Made by a program: the position numbers and the translations under genes | DNA from: an uncultured Collinsella sp. | GTDB lineage: Bacteria > Actinomycetota > Coriobacteriia > Coriobacteriales > Coriobacteriaceae | Direction of reading: 5' to 3' | Length of the DNA stretch: 64,000 nt | Assembly (NCBI GenBank): GCA_902492755.1 | Contig: CABUNB010000002.1 | Coordinates: 52,801 to 116,800, forward strand | Notes under the pieces: generated by a model | What the model was told of the DNA's origin: nothing | Databases searched by the model: none | The model's input: only the letters and a program-made list of their open reading frames with translations | Shown: positions 1-7,796 of the stretch, piece by piece | How the letters are laid out: each line of letters starts with the position of its first letter | How positions within the stretch are numbered: position 1 is the first letter of the stretch

Positions 1-30
1 TCTGCAAAGAAATCTGGCGAGAAAGCCTGA

Positions 31-408
31 TTACTTGAGGGTGACAGCAGCGCCAGCAGCCTCGAGCTTCTCCTTGGCAGCCTCGGCGTCCTCCTTCTTG
101 GCACCCTCGAGAACAGCCTTGGGAGCGCCCTCGACGACCTCCTTGGCCTCCTTCAGGCCAAGGTTGGTGAGCTCACGGACGGCCTTGATGACCTGGATCT
201 TGTTGTCGCCGAAGCCCTCGAGCACGACGTCAAACTCGGTCTTCTCCTCGGCCTCAGCAGCGCCAGCAGCGGGAGCGGCGACAACAGCGGCAGGAGCAGC
301 GGCGGAAACGCCGAAGGTGTCCTCGATAGCCTTGACGAGCTCGGAAGCCTCGAGAAGGGTCATTTCCTTAAGAGCATCGATGATCTCATCGGTGGTAAGC
401 TTAGCCAT
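31..408 (-). CDS. rplL: 50S ribosomal protein L7/L12
   Basis: This is the multicopy stalk protein of the large ribosomal subunit, which recruits translation GTPases. The 125-residue product has the family layout: an N-terminal dimerisation domain, an Ala-rich hinge around residues 35-55, and a globular C-terminal domain with NLGLKEAKEVVE. The start is placed at MAKLTTDEII (408), because the upstream in-frame extension is not family-like. It lies 102 nt downstream of rplJ, as expected for a rplJL pair. It is acidic and Ala-rich as the family should be. The next gene would be off the left edge. Confidence 0.97.
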   Translation of the reverse strand: MAKLTTDEIIDALKEMTLLEASELVKAIEDTFGVSAAAPAAVVAAPAAGAAEAEEKTEFDVVLEGFGDNKIQVIKAVRELTNLGLKEAKEVVEGAPKAVLEGAKKEDAEAAKEKLEAAGAAVTLK

Positions 409-510
409 TTCTAAGTCCTTTCGGTTTCCGTGTCTGTGCACGGAGATCAGTTAAAACACAGCGCGAATGCGCCAGGGGTGCGGCGTTGCCGCCGCGGGTG
501 AAAACAGCAA

Positions 511-1032
511 CTAGGCTGCCTTCTGCTCGGAGACCTGCTGGATCGAACGAGCGAGACCAGAGGAAACGCCGTTGACGCAGACAGCGATGTCGCGAGCGAA
601 ACCGGAGATGAGACCGGCGATCTGGCCGAGAAGCTGATCCTTGGTGGGCAGCTCGGCGATAGCCTTAACATCATCAGCGGAAACGGCCTTGCCGTCGGAG
701 ATACCGCCCTTGATCTCAAGGACGCCCTTGGACTTAGCGGAGAAGTCCTTAAGGGCCTTAGCGGCCTCGACCGGCTCGGACTCGTAGAACACATAAGCGA
801 CGGGGCCGGCGAGAATCTCGTCGAGCTCGGGCTGCTCCTGGTTCTTGAGGGCGATCTTGACCAGGTTGTTCTTGTAGACCTTCATCTCGGCGCCGCACTC
901 GCGAAGCTGATGACGCAGCTCCTGAGCCTGCTTAACCGTCAGACCGTTGTAGTTGACGACGAACAGACCGGCGTTCTCGGCGATACGGGACTCGATCTCT
1001 GCAACCTTGTCGATTTTGTACTGCTGGGGCAT
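511..1032 (-). CDS. rplJ: 50S ribosomal protein L10
   Basis: L10 anchors L7/L12 dimers to the 23S rRNA stalk base. The 173-residue product has the typical N-terminal domain (IDKVAEIESRI, FVVNYNGLTVKQAQELR) and a C-terminal helix that carries the L12 dimers. ATG at 1032 is preceded by a strong GGAGGTG. A leader of at least 100 nt upstream carries a terminator-like hairpin, so the pair is probably controlled by L10 feedback or attenuation. In most bacteria rplK-rplA sits directly upstream; here those genes are about 31 kb away. Confidence 0.97.
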   Translation of the reverse strand: MPQQYKIDKVAEIESRIAENAGLFVVNYNGLTVKQAQELRHQLRECGAEMKVYKNNLVKIALKNQEQPELDEILAGPVAYVFYESEPVEAAKALKDFSAKSKGVLEIKGGISDGKAVSADDVKAIAELPTKDQLLGQIAGLISGFARDIAVCVNGVSSGLARSIQQVSEQKAA

Positions 1033-1094
1033 GAATTACACCTCCTCGAATTCTTTCCGGGCACGGTCCGCCACAAGGACGTGACGGGGGCATG

Positions 1095-1134
1095 TCCAAA
1101 AAGAAAGCCCCCGCGCTGCATGAGCGACGGGGGC
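1095..1134 (-). promoter_or_regulatory. rplJ leader terminator-like hairpin (attenuator)
   Basis: On the minus strand GCCCCCG and CGGGGGC (1107-1134) form a hairpin followed by TTTCTTTTTGG, about 65 nt before the rplJ start codon. A second GCCCCCGTC copy lies just downstream (1083-1091). It could pair with the same G-rich arm and disrupt the terminator. This is the layout of a two-state attenuator. It may instead be a terminator for upstream transcription. Confidence 0.6.
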
Positions 1135-1245
1135 GAGAAGACATATCTACTCGACCACCTCGGCTGGCGGGATATCCCATTAAGCTCGCGGGTAAGACCC
1201 GTTTGCGCCGGCTGTCTCTGGCAGCGGATTCGTGCGTGAACCGAA

Positions 1246-1480
1246 AGTATTATGGCGGGGACCCCGGCGTCGGTCAACGGGCGCGAGGATTCGTACACAA
1301 ACCCTGCATACGCTCCGACCGGGAGGGGCAGGGCGAGTTTTCCGCTCGAAGGCCACATTAAGTGGCCTTCGGCTCGTGCGGAATCTACGGAAAACTCGCC
1401 CTGCCCCTCCCGGCCGGAGCTACGTTGCCTTTGCTGCGAATCCTCGTGTCCGTTGAGCGACGCGCCCCACTCATAATGCT
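1246..1480. repeat. Long imperfect inverted repeat with perfect 26-bp core
   Basis: The 483-base gap between rplJ and the aminotransferase holds an inverted repeat with arms of about 95 bp. The core arms 1319-1344 and 1388-1413 (GGGAGGGGCAGGGCGAG and complement) are perfect and extend to 33 bp with one mismatch. An inner hairpin GAAGGCCAC/GTGGCCTTC sits between them. Further out, similarity continues imperfectly (AACGGGCGCGAGGATTCG against AACGGACACGAGGATTCG) to TATTATG/CATTATG. No ORF here is credible. Confidence 0.85.
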
Positions 1481-1515
1481 TGGGTCGGTGGGCTGATGTG
1501 TTGCATCCCTGAGGG

Positions 1516-2652
1516 CTACAAGGTTGAAATGAAGGTGGACAGGCGGCGGAGACCTTCGTCCAGGTCTTTGTCGGAAACGCAGTAGCTGAGGCGGATGTGG
1601 CCTTCGGTTCCGAAGCAGTCTCCCGGGACTAGGGCTACGTTTGCCTCTTTGATGGCTTTGATGCAGAAGTCTTCGCTGGTTAGGCCGAACTTTTTGATGC
1701 TTGGGAAAGTGTAGAAGGCTCCTGCGGGCTCTACTACGTCGAGGCCCATGGCGTCTAAGGCTGCGAGTACGCGTTCGCGGCGGGCTTGGTAGGCTTTGAG
1801 CATGGGGGCTGGGTCGACGGTCAGGGCTCGGGCCGCGGCGCCCATCTCGAAGGAGACGGCACTCGATACTAGGTATTGGTGAGCTTTTGCGATCTCGGCG
1901 ATGACGGGCCCTGCCGCTGCGAGCCAGCCCAGGCGCCAGCCGGTCATAGCCCAGGGCTTGGAGAAGCTCTCGATGACGACCGTCTGCTCACGCAGCTCCG
2001 GGTGACGCTGGGCAAAGCGCTCGTAGCCATCCACATAAACCAGGCGGTTGTATACGTCGTCGCAGACCACGTAGATGCCCGCCTGCTCCGCCACGCGCGC
2101 CACGGCGTCGAGCGATGCCGCGTTGAGGATGCAACCCGTAGGATTGTTGGGCGAGCAGATGACGATGGCCTTGGTCGCCGGCGTCACGCAAGCACGAAGT
2201 GCGTCCTCGTCAACCTGGAATTGCGCAGGCTCCGTATCCAAAAAGACCGCCTTGGCGTGATTGGCCACGACGATGCTCTCGTACAGGCCAAAGGCCGGCG
2301 TGGGGATAATGACCTCATCGCCGGGGTTGAGCATAGCCATGAATGTTGCTGACAGGGCCTCGGTCGCGCCGTCGGTCAGGATGACCTCGTCGGCCGAAAA
2401 CGTAAGGCCCGCGCCCCCCATGTAGGCAGACAACGCCTCACGCAGGGCGGGACGACCGTTGTTGGGCGGATAGTGCGTGTCACCGCGGTCCAGTGCGGCG
2501 GTCACCTCGGCGCTAATCACATCGGGCGTGGGAAAATCGGGCTCGCCGAGCGCGAGTGCGATGCACCCCGGATGCTGGGCGGCGAGCGCGTTGATCCGGC
2601 GGATACCGGAGGGCTTGAGCATGGCAAGCGAGGTATTCATGGGCAGACGCAT
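1516..2652 (-). CDS. PLP-dependent class I/II aminotransferase
   Basis: A fold-type I aminotransferase of the aspartate/aromatic family, moving an amino group between an amino acid and a 2-oxo acid in the cytosol. Visible landmarks in the 378 residues are SPNNPTG near 168-174 (substrate carboxylate and PLP), CDDVYNRL near 197-204, and the PLP lysine in SFSKPWAMTGWRLGW (K232). The length is normal. ATG at 2652 has AAAGGA six bases upstream; the M at residue 5 is an alternative. It is transcribed divergently from the next gene. The exact substrate (aspartate, alanine or aromatic) cannot be told from sequence. Confidence 0.92.
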   Translation of the reverse strand: MRLPMNTSLAMLKPSGIRRINALAAQHPGCIALALGEPDFPTPDVISAEVTAALDRGDTHYPPNNGRPALREALSAYMGGAGLTFSADEVILTDGATEALSATFMAMLNPGDEVIIPTPAFGLYESIVVANHAKAVFLDTEPAQFQVDEDALRACVTPATKAIVICSPNNPTGCILNAASLDAVARVAEQAGIYVVCDDVYNRLVYVDGYERFAQRHPELREQTVVIESFSKPWAMTGWRLGWLAAAGPVIAEIAKAHQYLVSSAVSFEMGAAARALTVDPAPMLKAYQARRERVLAALDAMGLDVVEPAGAFYTFPSIKKFGLTSEDFCIKAIKEANVALVPGDCFGTEGHIRLSYCVSDKDLDEGLRRLSTFISTL

Positions 2653-2745
2653 GGCGTTCCTTTCGTAAGGGTTGCACTAGGATAGCGCGGCGGGGCGCCA
2701 CCAGACGGTGTAACCTAAACGGAAACGAGCCGGAAAGGAGATGGC

Positions 2746-3408
2746 ATGGAGACGACCGCGCGCGGCGACGTACCAAAAACACTGCACACCGTTGCGTATA
2801 TCAGTATTCCCAATAGCGCCGATCTTGATTTTTTGCTCTGGGACCTGCAGGATGCCATCGCCGCCTATGCTCAACTTTCCGGCACCGCACTCCCCCGCCC
2901 GGTCGACTTGAAGGCAAATGACGCCGGCAGCGTTGCCGATGGCATCGTGCTAGCCATTGAAGATGTGGCTGACGATGAGACGTTGACAGCCATCGAGCAG
3001 GCGCTTGAGCGCTTTGGCGGTACGGGAACGCGCGTCTATGTCGCGATTCGAGCCGCACAAGAGGGCACTGAGCAGGCGCGTGGGACCGCCGTTCGCCTGC
3101 ACAAGGCATGTGAGCGCCATGGCCAATTGTGGTGTGGCGGCGTTGCCATCTGCGCCGGCAGCGGCATTGCGGCGCTTCGTCGCTCTCCGCGCATGGGCCT
3201 CTTGCGCCGACCATTTTCGGAAGCGATGGATAAGCTTGTGGGCGCTGTGCGCATGGGCTGCTCCGTCGAGCATGCACAGCGACTTGGCGGCGGCAATGCC
3301 GCCAACGTCGACGCCGACGGCATGGTTTGCGCCGAGCCAGCCGTGCCCGCGCCGATCTGGCGAGGCGTTCTGAAACGTCTGGGCGCCCACGCTCAAACAA
3401 AAATCTAA
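2746..3408 (+). CDS. Conserved hypothetical protein, possibly flavodoxin-fold
   Basis: I do not recognise this 220-residue protein with certainty. It has no signal peptide or membrane segment. The C-terminal half (GQLWCGGVAICAGSGIAAL, then a basic stretch and AMDKLVGAVRMG) resembles the W-x-G-G-x-x-I-G-x-G segment of flavodoxin-like NADPH/FMN reductases. I treat that only as a hint, because the N-terminal phosphate-loop signature is not obvious. ATG follows GGAAAGGAG. It ends one base from the oppositely oriented glycosylase gene, so the two converge without room for a terminator. Confidence 0.65.
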   Translation: METTARGDVPKTLHTVAYISIPNSADLDFLLWDLQDAIAAYAQLSGTALPRPVDLKANDAGSVADGIVLAIEDVADDETLTAIEQALERFGGTGTRVYVAIRAAQEGTEQARGTAVRLHKACERHGQLWCGGVAICAGSGIAALRRSPRMGLLRRPFSEAMDKLVGAVRMGCSVEHAQRLGGGNAANVDADGMVCAEPAVPAPIWRGVLKRLGAHAQTKI

Positions 3409-3409
3409 A

Positions 3410-3973
3410 TTAAATTACAGCCCAGTCAACGGCCTCGCGCCAGCGCTCGACAAGGCGTTCCAGGCGCCATGCCGCATTGGCGGGACTTGTCGAGGGCAGG
3501 ACGATGGCCGGCAGCCCGGTGCGCTCTTGTAGATAGCGCTTGTAGAGCCGCCCTGCCGTGCCGCCGTTACAGACAACGACCTCAATCGGCGCGGCATCGG
3601 TAATGCGCTCGATATGTGCCGGCACAACGTTGCGAATGCTCGCGTCGCTCGAGCCCTTAATGTCACAACTCTCGATCACATCCCACAGGGCTACGCCGCC
3701 GTTAAGCAGCATGGCCCGCTTGGCGGCAATGGAGGCATCGAGCGTCGCGGGCTCACCGCTTGCCAAAGGATCGCCCTCGTTGGGCGGCACAGGCATACCG
3801 AGGCACGTGGCCATCACACGCCAAAAGCGATTCTGAGGGTTGCCGTAATAATAGGCATTGGCGCGCGAAAGCACCGAGGGAAACGACCCGAGCACCAAAA
3901 CGCGCGAGTGCTGGTCGAACACAGGCTCAAACCCATGCTCAATATGTTGATAGCCCTCGTCCGGCGCTGTCAT
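3410..3973 (-). CDS. DNA-deoxyinosine (hypoxanthine) glycosylase, UDG superfamily
   Basis: This enzyme would excise deaminated purine (hypoxanthine) from DNA as the first step of base excision repair. The 187 residues carry the family signature LVLGSFPSVLSRANAYYYG followed by NPQNRFW near residues 27-53, typical of UDG family 6 glycosylases. A second conserved block (EVVVCNGGTAGRLY) and a late LPSTSPANA complete the active-site loops. It starts three bases after the stop of the GH13 gene, with GAGGG inside that gene's tail, so the two are probably co-transcribed although functionally unrelated. Confidence 0.88.
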   Translation of the reverse strand: MTAPDEGYQHIEHGFEPVFDQHSRVLVLGSFPSVLSRANAYYYGNPQNRFWRVMATCLGMPVPPNEGDPLASGEPATLDASIAAKRAMLLNGGVALWDVIESCDIKGSSDASIRNVVPAHIERITDAAPIEVVVCNGGTAGRLYKRYLQERTGLPAIVLPSTSPANAAWRLERLVERWREAVDWAVI

Positions 3974-3976
3974 GAT

Positions 3977-5353
3977 CTAGGCCCTCAACAGATAGCGCAC
4001 CTCGTAGGGCGCAAGCTCAAGGGTACCCGTCAGCTCGACCGTGGGCGCATCGTCGGCAAGCAGGTCGACGAAGGAGCCGTTGAGTTCGCCAGCGCCAAAG
4101 GCGTAAGGCTCACCCACGGCATTCACCGCCACGAGTACCGTCGCGCCGTCACAGGCGCGCTCGAACAGCAGCTGCTTGTTCTGGATCACCACGTTGCGAT
4201 AGGCACCGTAGTTGAGAGCACGGGCAGCCGCGTCGTCGGCCGAGCGAAGGTGTGCGAGTTGCGTGATGAACGCCGTCAGCTCGTTGGGCGCAGGCTCATC
4301 GAGCGCAGGGCGCAGCGCCCAGTCGCCATCGGGGCCGCCCTTTTCGCCAGCAATTCCCCACTCGCTGCCATAGTAGACGCACGGGATGCCCGGCATGCCA
4401 AAGAGCATGCCGTAGGCGGGACGCAGACAGGACTTGTCGGTGAGGATGCTCGCCAGGCGCGGCACATCGTGGTTGTCGACAAACGACAGCAGATGTTTGC
4501 CGCGGTAGATGCACCAGGGGTCGCCGCCAAACTGACGGTGCAGCGAATGGGCGATCTCGAACATGTTGACCGAGTTAAAGCTGGAGTACAGGCCCTTGTA
4601 GCACTCGTAGTTGGTGCAGGAGTCGAGCATCTCGTCGTTGACGATTTGGCTGTAGTCGCCGTGGAGCGTCTCGCCGATCAGCACAAAGTCGGGCTTGAGC
4701 TCACGGGTAAAAGCGTGCAGGCGGCGCATAAAGTCGCGGTCGAGCATATAGGCAACGTCCAGGCGCAGGCCGTCGACGCCAAAGACCTCGGCCCAGCGGC
4801 GCACGGACTCGAGTAGGTAATCGACCACGGCGGGGTTTTGCAGGTTGAGCTTCACGAGCTCAAAATGGCCTTCCCAGCCCTCGTACCAAAAGCCGTCGCC
4901 GTAGCACGAGTCGCCATCAAAGCTGATGCGGAACCAGTCCTTGTAGGGCGAGTCCCACTTGCGCTCCTGCACATCGCGGAAGGCCCAAAAGCCACGGCCC
5001 ACATGGTTGAAGACGGCGTCGAGCACCACGCGGATGCCGTGGGCATGCAGTGTCTCGCACACGGCGGCAAAGTCGGCATCCCCACCCAAGCGACGGTCGA
5101 TGTGGCGCAGGCTGCGCGTGTCGTAGCCATGACTATCGGACTCGAGCGGCGGATTGATGAGCACAGCGCCAATACCGAGTTTTTGCAGGTAGTCGGCCCA
5201 TTGGGCGATTTTCATGATAGGAGCATCGGGGTTAGGCACGGCGTTAGCAGCCTGGGCGAGCTCATCCTCGGCAACGGGCGCGGCGTTTTCGCGCGGAGCT
5301 CCACAGAAGCCCAGCGGATAGATCTGGTAGAACGTCGTCTCGTATGCCCACAT
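3977..5353 (-). CDS. GH13 alpha-amylase family glycoside hydrolase
   Basis: A cytosolic GH13 enzyme acting on alpha-glucans or maltodextrins; there is no signal peptide. Four GH13 regions are visible in 458 residues: DAVFNH (112-117), GLRLDVA with nucleophile D199, GETL with acid/base E228, and FVDNHD with D296. The N-terminus (YQIYPLGFCGAP) replaces the more common PxxF/Y start and resembles the neopullulanase/cyclomaltodextrinase-like group lacking an N-terminal carbohydrate module. It is followed directly by the DNA glycosylase gene. The substrate is uncertain. Confidence 0.92.
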   Translation of the reverse strand: MWAYETTFYQIYPLGFCGAPRENAAPVAEDELAQAANAVPNPDAPIMKIAQWADYLQKLGIGAVLINPPLESDSHGYDTRSLRHIDRRLGGDADFAAVCETLHAHGIRVVLDAVFNHVGRGFWAFRDVQERKWDSPYKDWFRISFDGDSCYGDGFWYEGWEGHFELVKLNLQNPAVVDYLLESVRRWAEVFGVDGLRLDVAYMLDRDFMRRLHAFTRELKPDFVLIGETLHGDYSQIVNDEMLDSCTNYECYKGLYSSFNSVNMFEIAHSLHRQFGGDPWCIYRGKHLLSFVDNHDVPRLASILTDKSCLRPAYGMLFGMPGIPCVYYGSEWGIAGEKGGPDGDWALRPALDEPAPNELTAFITQLAHLRSADDAAARALNYGAYRNVVIQNKQLLFERACDGATVLVAVNAVGEPYAFGAGELNGSFVDLLADDAPTVELTGTLELAPYEVRYLLRA

Positions 5354-5424
5354 AGCAACCTCCCGGTAAGCTCAACACAACGACATCCATTGTATGCCCG
5401 GCTTGTATCCTCTTCCCCAAAATA

Positions 5425-5491
5425 AGTTGCGGTGGAATAGTTCCTGCTTGGGCCTTCAGAGGCCTTAAACAGGAACTATTCCACCGCAACT
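5425..5491. repeat. 67-bp palindromic element, copy 1
   Basis: A perfect inverted repeat with 22-bp arms (AGTTGCGGTGGAATAG..., 5425-5446 and 5470-5491) around a 23-bp spacer. The spacer itself holds GGCCT/AGGCC. It lies 16 bp behind the MFS stop codon. A second copy of identical total length with the same outer ends is at 49467-49533. The low poly-T content argues against a simple terminator. Confidence 0.85.
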
Positions 5492-5506
5492 GATGAGGGG
5501 ACGTGG

Positions 5507-6703
5507 TTAGGCGACGGGCTTGGCGCGGCGGATGGCTGGGAACATCACCGTGATGGCGAGGATAACGCCCACGACGGCAATCGCCCCGCCCACAAAGCCG
5601 ATCCAAGCGATACCGGGACCCGAAACCACGGCGCCGCCGATTGCGGTGCCCGTGCCGATACCGAGGTTAAACAGGCCCGAGAAGATCGACATGGCGACGG
5701 CCGACGAATCTGCCGACGTGCACTTGATGAGCTCGGCCTGAAACGCCACGTTAAAGGCCGTGGCGCAGCAACCCCACAGTGCGCAGACGGCAAGCACTGT
5801 CACGAGCGAAGATGCGGCCGGCCCCATGAGCAGCAGGGCCACCGGCACGCCGGAGAGCGTGATAGCCAAGAACGGGAAGCGATGCCCATCGAACAGGCGG
5901 CCAAACAGCCAGCTTCCGAGCAAACCAGAGCAGCCAAACGCCGTCAGCGTCATGGTAATGGCGCCCGCATCGACGTGCGCGACCTGCGCCAGGAAGGGCT
6001 CGATATAGCTGTAGCTTGCGTAATAGCCGGTCGCCATGAAGACCGTGACTGCGTAGAGCGCGATGAGGAGCGGGTTCTTGAGCAGCTCGGGCAGCTGTTT
6101 GAGCGTAAAACGCTCGCCCGCTGGCATGGCAGGGAACACCGTGGCCTGGTAGACGACCGCGACAGCAGACAGCGCTCCGACCACGGCAAACGTCATGCGC
6201 CAGCCCACGGCCAAGCCAATGGCGCGACCGAGCGGCAGGCCAAAGATCTGCGCGATGGAAGAGCCCGTGGCGATCATGCTGATGGCGAGCGCGCCGTGGC
6301 GAGTGTCGACCAGGCGCGAGGCCATAATCGAGGCGACTGACCAGAACACGGCATGTGCGCAAGCGACCACCAGGCGCGCGCAGACCAGGATGGGATAGGT
6401 CGGCGCCACAGCGGACAGGAACTGACCGAGCGAGAACACGGCCAGCACGCCCAGCAGCATCCGCTTGAACTCAAAGCGCGAGGCGAACACCATGAGCGGC
6501 AGCGACAGCAGCATGACGCCCCAGGCATAGACCGAGATCATGATGCCCGCCTGGGCCTCGGTGAGCGAGAACGACGCGGCGATATCAGTCAAAAGGCCGA
6601 TGGGCATAAACTCCGACGTGTTGAACACGAACGCACAGCAGGTGAGCCCGATGAGCGGGAGCCACTGCCTGAGCGTGATGCCGTCTTGCTTTGTTTGAGC
6701 CAT
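5507..6703 (-). CDS. MFS transporter, sugar-efflux/AraJ-like (DHA1 type)
   Basis: A 12-segment major facilitator of 398 residues. It opens with LPLIGLTCCAFVFNTSEFMPIGLLTDIA, which in the AraJ/SotB/NepI group forms helix 1 and includes the typical T-S-E-F motif. It then shows repeated hydrophobic segments with the short loop motif SRLVDTRHGALAISM between helices. Members of this group export sugars, nucleosides or drugs by proton antiport. ATG at 6703 follows GAGAGG at a slightly long distance. The neighbours give no substrate clue. Confidence 0.88.
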   Translation of the reverse strand: MAQTKQDGITLRQWLPLIGLTCCAFVFNTSEFMPIGLLTDIAASFSLTEAQAGIMISVYAWGVMLLSLPLMVFASRFEFKRMLLGVLAVFSLGQFLSAVAPTYPILVCARLVVACAHAVFWSVASIMASRLVDTRHGALAISMIATGSSIAQIFGLPLGRAIGLAVGWRMTFAVVGALSAVAVVYQATVFPAMPAGERFTLKQLPELLKNPLLIALYAVTVFMATGYYASYSYIEPFLAQVAHVDAGAITMTLTAFGCSGLLGSWLFGRLFDGHRFPFLAITLSGVPVALLLMGPAASSLVTVLAVCALWGCCATAFNVAFQAELIKCTSADSSAVAMSIFSGLFNLGIGTGTAIGGAVVSGPGIAWIGFVGGAIAVVGVILAITVMFPAIRRAKPVA

Positions 6704-6878
6704 ATAGGAAAACCTCTCCGATTATCTTGAGCGGTGGGCGATTATAGCAATGAGAAGTCTATAAAATGAGCAACAAAAGAATTCTTGGAAAACGATTGTT
6801 AACAGACGGCGCGCCAATTCTGCTTAGAAAGCAAGGTACGCAGGAACTCAATGTCGAAAACGCGGCTTCATCTTCGGG

Positions 6879-7706
6879 CTATCGCGCCTGCTCGGATACG
6901 CACAAGGACACCCCCATGAGCACGTCAATTTCGAGCCAACTCGCAACCGCACAATGAACTAGCAAAAGCAGCATATAAGCAAACGCCCCATAATAAAGTC
7001 CCTCATGCACAAGCGCCGTCACTGAAAGTGCCGACGGCAGCGCCGCACTCGAAACTACCCATCCAACAAGAACCTGGATAGCGCAACTTGCAACCAGGTT
7101 CCATGCCACCAGCAGCGTTGCGGGACGCGCGATTTCTCTCCAGGAGGAACGAAGCACCGTGACCGAACGCATGATGTAGCGTGGTGCAAACCGAATGCCT
7201 CGTAGTCCCCTCTGCTCCACGTCCGCATCTTCAATTAACACGAATACGAACGACGCGGAAAGAAGCGTCACGATTACTGCCACCACAAGCGAGCACAACA
7301 CCCCGAGCTGACTGCTCGCAAGCGAGGCAAAGACTACAATTGCCGATAAAATCAAGTGAACCAAATAAATTAGCAGCGCCCCAGAAATCTGGAGGGGAAC
7401 CGTCGAGGCCAAGAGATAAACCGGAGGGGTTCGAGCAGGTTGCACCGTCTCTTTGGACCGGTCGACGGCAAATAATGAAAAAGCCACATTCGATAGAAGC
7501 AGGTTTAAAAAGGCCGCGACCACAGTGCAAATAAGCGTAATGGACGGATTGATATAGGCGAGCTCAGTTGCAACGTTTGATACACCAATTTGAAGCGCGC
7601 TCATAACAAACAAGGGGATATATAACGCCATCGTGCAGCCACTCCGGCATTCCTTCGCCCGATCGCCCGATTCCAGAAAGACATTGAAGTTCTCTCGCAA
7701 GTTCAC
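6879..7706 (-). CDS. Uncharacterised multi-spanning membrane protein
   Basis: I do not recognise a family. The 275-residue product has about six hydrophobic segments: near 27-45, 55-77, 95-118, 122-152, 195-225 and 235-262. Between the fourth and fifth lies a charged cytosolic-looking stretch with FVLIEDADVEQRGLRG. Codon and base use are visibly more AT-rich than the flanking ribosomal or amylase genes, as in the following GH4-PTS block, which suggests an accessory origin. It lies 90 bp beyond the end of the GH4 gene on the same strand and may be co-transcribed with it. Confidence 0.7.
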   Translation of the reverse strand: MNLRENFNVFLESGDRAKECRSGCTMALYIPLFVMSALQIGVSNVATELAYINPSITLICTVVAAFLNLLLSNVAFSLFAVDRSKETVQPARTPPVYLLASTVPLQISGALLIYLVHLILSAIVVFASLASSQLGVLCSLVVAVIVTLLSASFVFVLIEDADVEQRGLRGIRFAPRYIMRSVTVLRSSWREIARPATLLVAWNLVASCAIQVLVGWVVSSAALPSALSVTALVHEGLYYGAFAYMLLLLVHCAVASWLEIDVLMGVSLCVSEQAR

Positions 7707-7796
7707 TCTATACCCGTTTTCTTACTAAGCAGGGCGAACGGGCGCCAATATAAACGCCGGTCCGCCCATCCATAATTTCTAGTTTTAACGTCCAGG

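Noticed and set aside
1092..1476. Several short open frames between rplJ and the aminotransferase gene
   Set aside because: They cover the leader hairpin and the inverted repeat and resemble no protein.
6766..6957. 63-residue plus-strand open frame after the MFS gene
   Set aside because: No ribosome-binding site, no similarity, and it overlaps the end of the membrane-protein gene.
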